In this document: positions 61,660-64,000 of the stretch, piece by piece
Position numbering within the stretch: the first letter of the stretch is position 1
Layout of the letters: every line of letters begins with the position of its first letter
From: Engraulis encrasicolus
Lineage: Eukaryota; Chordata; Actinopteri; Clupeiformes; Engraulidae
Length of the DNA: 64,000 nt
Direction: 5' to 3'
Assembly: GCF_034702125.1 (NCBI RefSeq)
Contig: NC_085873.1
Location: forward strand, 45,667,588-45,731,587
The notes under the pieces: generated by a model
The model's database searches: none
Told to the model about the DNA's origin: nothing
The model's input: only the letters and a program-made list of their open reading frames with translations
Made by a program: the position numbers and the translations under genes

Positions 61660-63956
61660 CACTAGAACTACCACGGAGGGGTCAATTGACCTTTTTACCT
61701 AAAAGCCCCACAAGAGGGTCATTTGACCCTTTGGACCCCCTGCGGACACTCCTTTTGTTGTGGAAATGTGGCTGTTAGCAGCTCACAGCTGTCACTTGAG
61801 ACACAGAGTGTGTGTGTGTGTTTGTGTGTGTGTGCGTGTGTGGATCATTTCCAATGCCTGTTGAGTGCTGTATCTCTGCATCTCCGTTCCATGGAGAGGA
61901 GCTTCTTTCACCACAAAATTCTTGAGGGAAGTGAAGCAGTAGTCCACATGCACTGGTATTTATCCATCTAACAATTGCCAGGTTAAATTCACATGAGTCG
62001 TTATGGTCACATGGCATGGGAGATTCACACGTTACAGTTTTTCTCGATTGGTTTGGCTAATTTCTCGAAATTGAGATGACATTCTCAAAACAACACGGAC
62101 AAATCCCCAAACCAACTTGCAATTTCCCAAAACAGAATGGCATTTTTCATTGCTTTCATCAGATATCAAATGCTTTGTACATGTCTCAAATATTTAGTAC
62201 ATCTCTGCAGATGGATATGTACAAATACCCTTCAGTTGACACATTCAGCATACATTTAGCACATTTTCCAAATAAATTGACCTTGCTTATCTAAACGAAT
62301 TAGACAATTCTCAGTCTAATGGTTGCCCTCTCCAAAACACGTCAGCATTATTTCATTGTGTAAGTCATCATATGCAAAGTGGTCTACGCAATTCCCAAAA
62401 CAGTCAAGGACATCATATTTTAAGAATTTCATTACATAGTAAATTCATGACAGTGTTCAACAGGTCAGATGGTATTGTAACTTTACTAGTTAGTAGAAAA
62501 TAATTTTACAACCGTGTATACTACAGTTTCCTCTGTTATTTCCTCTGTAATTTCATGACACTTTTTCAAACGACATTCTGTTTTGAACAATTGCTAGTTG
62601 CTTTGGCATTTGTCCATGTTATTTTGAGAATGTTATCTCTGTTTTGAGAAATGAGCCAAACCCATGAGAAACCTGTGATATATGGGCATTACTTTCTGTA
62701 TATGAATTTACAGTAAAGAAAGTTACTGATAAATGTCCTTGGTAAATTATCCGTGTTGTCAAACTTCAATGGTTTCACTCACTTTTTCATTTTTATACAT
62801 AGTCGAAATCTGTTAGCTGAACGTAGATAAAACACCTAACCATTTTGACTGGCAGTGCTTACACAATGGCAAATGGACAATGTATTCTGGGGGTACTGAT
62901 GATATATGAGGGGAAGAAATTTAGTTTTGACACATGGGTAAACTGTTTTTGGGGTGATATGAGCGAGTGATGAGGATCCATGTAGTTATGCTGAACCATC
63001 CAGTTTATTTTGACAGAAGGACTAAATGAATGCAAATGCAATTGAGAAGGATCTATGCCATTTTGATGGTACTGACTATTTACTGTATATGTGAGACGGT
63101 TTAGTGCTGATGCAAGAATGAGGTGTTTTGGGAGGTATATGCCATTTTGCTAGTTATCTGAACTGTTTTGCAGAAGTGTAAGAATGTTTGGCCAAATGAC
63201 CCAATGGTTATAGGAATGTCCTTTCAGTTTCAAGAAATGAGCCAAACCAATAAAAAAAATCTGTAATTCAACCATTATCTGGTTGCAGTCATATGATTCG
63301 TCATGATCACATGGGACATTCACACGTTCATTGATGACTTATATGAAGAAAATGTGCTGACATGTTTTCAGGACAACCATTACACTGAGAATCAACCAAT
63401 TGGGATAGATCAGCAAGGTACAGTCATTTGAAAATTCTACTAAATGTAAGCTGATTGTGTTAACTGTAGGATACTTGTACATAGCCATTTGCAAGGATGT
63501 ACTAAATGATTGAGACATGTACAAAAGCATTTGAAATTTGATGAAAGCAATGATAAATGCCATTCTGTTGTGAGGAACTGCAAATTAGTTTTGGGATTTG
63601 TCCATGTTTTGAGAATGACATCTCAGTTTCTAGAAATGAGCCAAACCAATGGAGAAAAACTGTAACACACTCTCCGCCAAACTGTGCTATCTGTCTTTGC
63701 TGCTGATATCTTCATGCAAGTTGCTATTTACCTGTGGTGATTTTGGAGGCTGACCGCCCTTGGGAAGAAGCTTTCTGTCCCTGTTTGTCTTGGCTGTTAG
63801 CACTGTAAGGTGTGACCCCCTCACCCCACACACGGCCCCTAACAGCCTCATTACCATAACAAAATGAGTGATTAGTGTATTAGGTAAAAGCCGCCGGGTC
63901 AAATGACCCCTCTCTGGTACTTCTAGGTAGGCAGAAAAATCCTGGTAGTTCTAGTG
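61660..63956. mobile_element. 2.3-kb TTAA-flanked non-autonomous element
   Basis: TTAA at 61656-61659 and 63957-63960. Inverted ends CACTAGAACTACCA, followed by GGGTCA..TGACC palindromes on both sides. Inside are inverted copies of another MITE with ACAGTTTTTCTC(G/C)ATTGGTTTGG ends (62033-62680 plus, 63225-63665 minus). No transposase frame. piggyBac-type mobilisation is likely. Confidence 0.8.
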
Positions 63957-64000
63957 TTAAGCCTACTCTCTTCCTCGTTGCAGCCACTTTTTGCCTCAAC

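Overview
The window reads as repeat-rich accessory DNA from a teleost fish. Evidence: a V-SINE-type tail, fish-style non-LTR retrotransposon tails, BEL/Pao, piggyBac, Kolobok-like and Tc1/mariner-like elements with spliced eukaryotic genes, many foldback MITEs, and very long CA/GT, CTT and CT arrays. The species cannot be told from sequence alone. I see no convincing ordinary host gene; nearly every recognisable coding stretch belongs to a transposable element. A run of about 98 N at 43903-44000 is an assembly gap.

Region 1 (about 1.28-21.9 kb) is a set of nested insertions. The outer layer is an intron-containing IS630/Tc1/mariner-type transposase gene (DD35E by my count) whose pieces run from 1279 to 21332. 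It is split by a truncated LINE (itself holding a tRNA-derived SINE), a 200-bp foldback insert, a palindromic MITE, a 15.1-kb inverted-repeat element and a 541-bp insert. The 15.1-kb element (5452-20598) lies between 14-bp direct repeats. It carries a broken gene resembling DUF6589 proteins, two damaged inverted THAP exons and, divergently, an intact three-exon RecQ-like helicase of 585 codons. A LINE fragment sits inside it, and inside that is a complete 4.8-kb piggyBac element with a twice-frameshifted transposase.

Region 2 (21.9-39.3 kb) starts with a 0.9-kb palindrome made of two head-to-head MITEs. It continues into a 14.9-kb TTAA-flanked Kolobok-like element (24376-39298) with a THAP exon and a multi-exon DDE transposase that has lost its middle catalytic segment. 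Its first intron holds a 6.95-kb long-inverted-repeat element, itself packed with TTAA MITEs and LINE pieces.

Region 3 (39.5-49.4 kb) holds a nearly complete minus-strand LINE with one homopolymer frameshift, then a minus-strand BEL/Pao retrotransposon with near-identical 1.15-kb LTRs. Its only ORF joins gag/protease to a polyprotein tail; reverse transcriptase and integrase are absent.

Region 4 (49.4-64 kb) is microsatellites, SINEs and MITEs: a SINE split by a 1.2-kb hAT-like element between two CTT arrays, a V-SINE-type copy split by two MITEs, a cluster of TACTCGCC-rich palindromic MITEs, and a 2.3-kb TTAA element at the end. The best candidate for an undescribed system is the 15.1-kb element pairing a DUF6589-like gene, THAP exons and a RecQ helicase.
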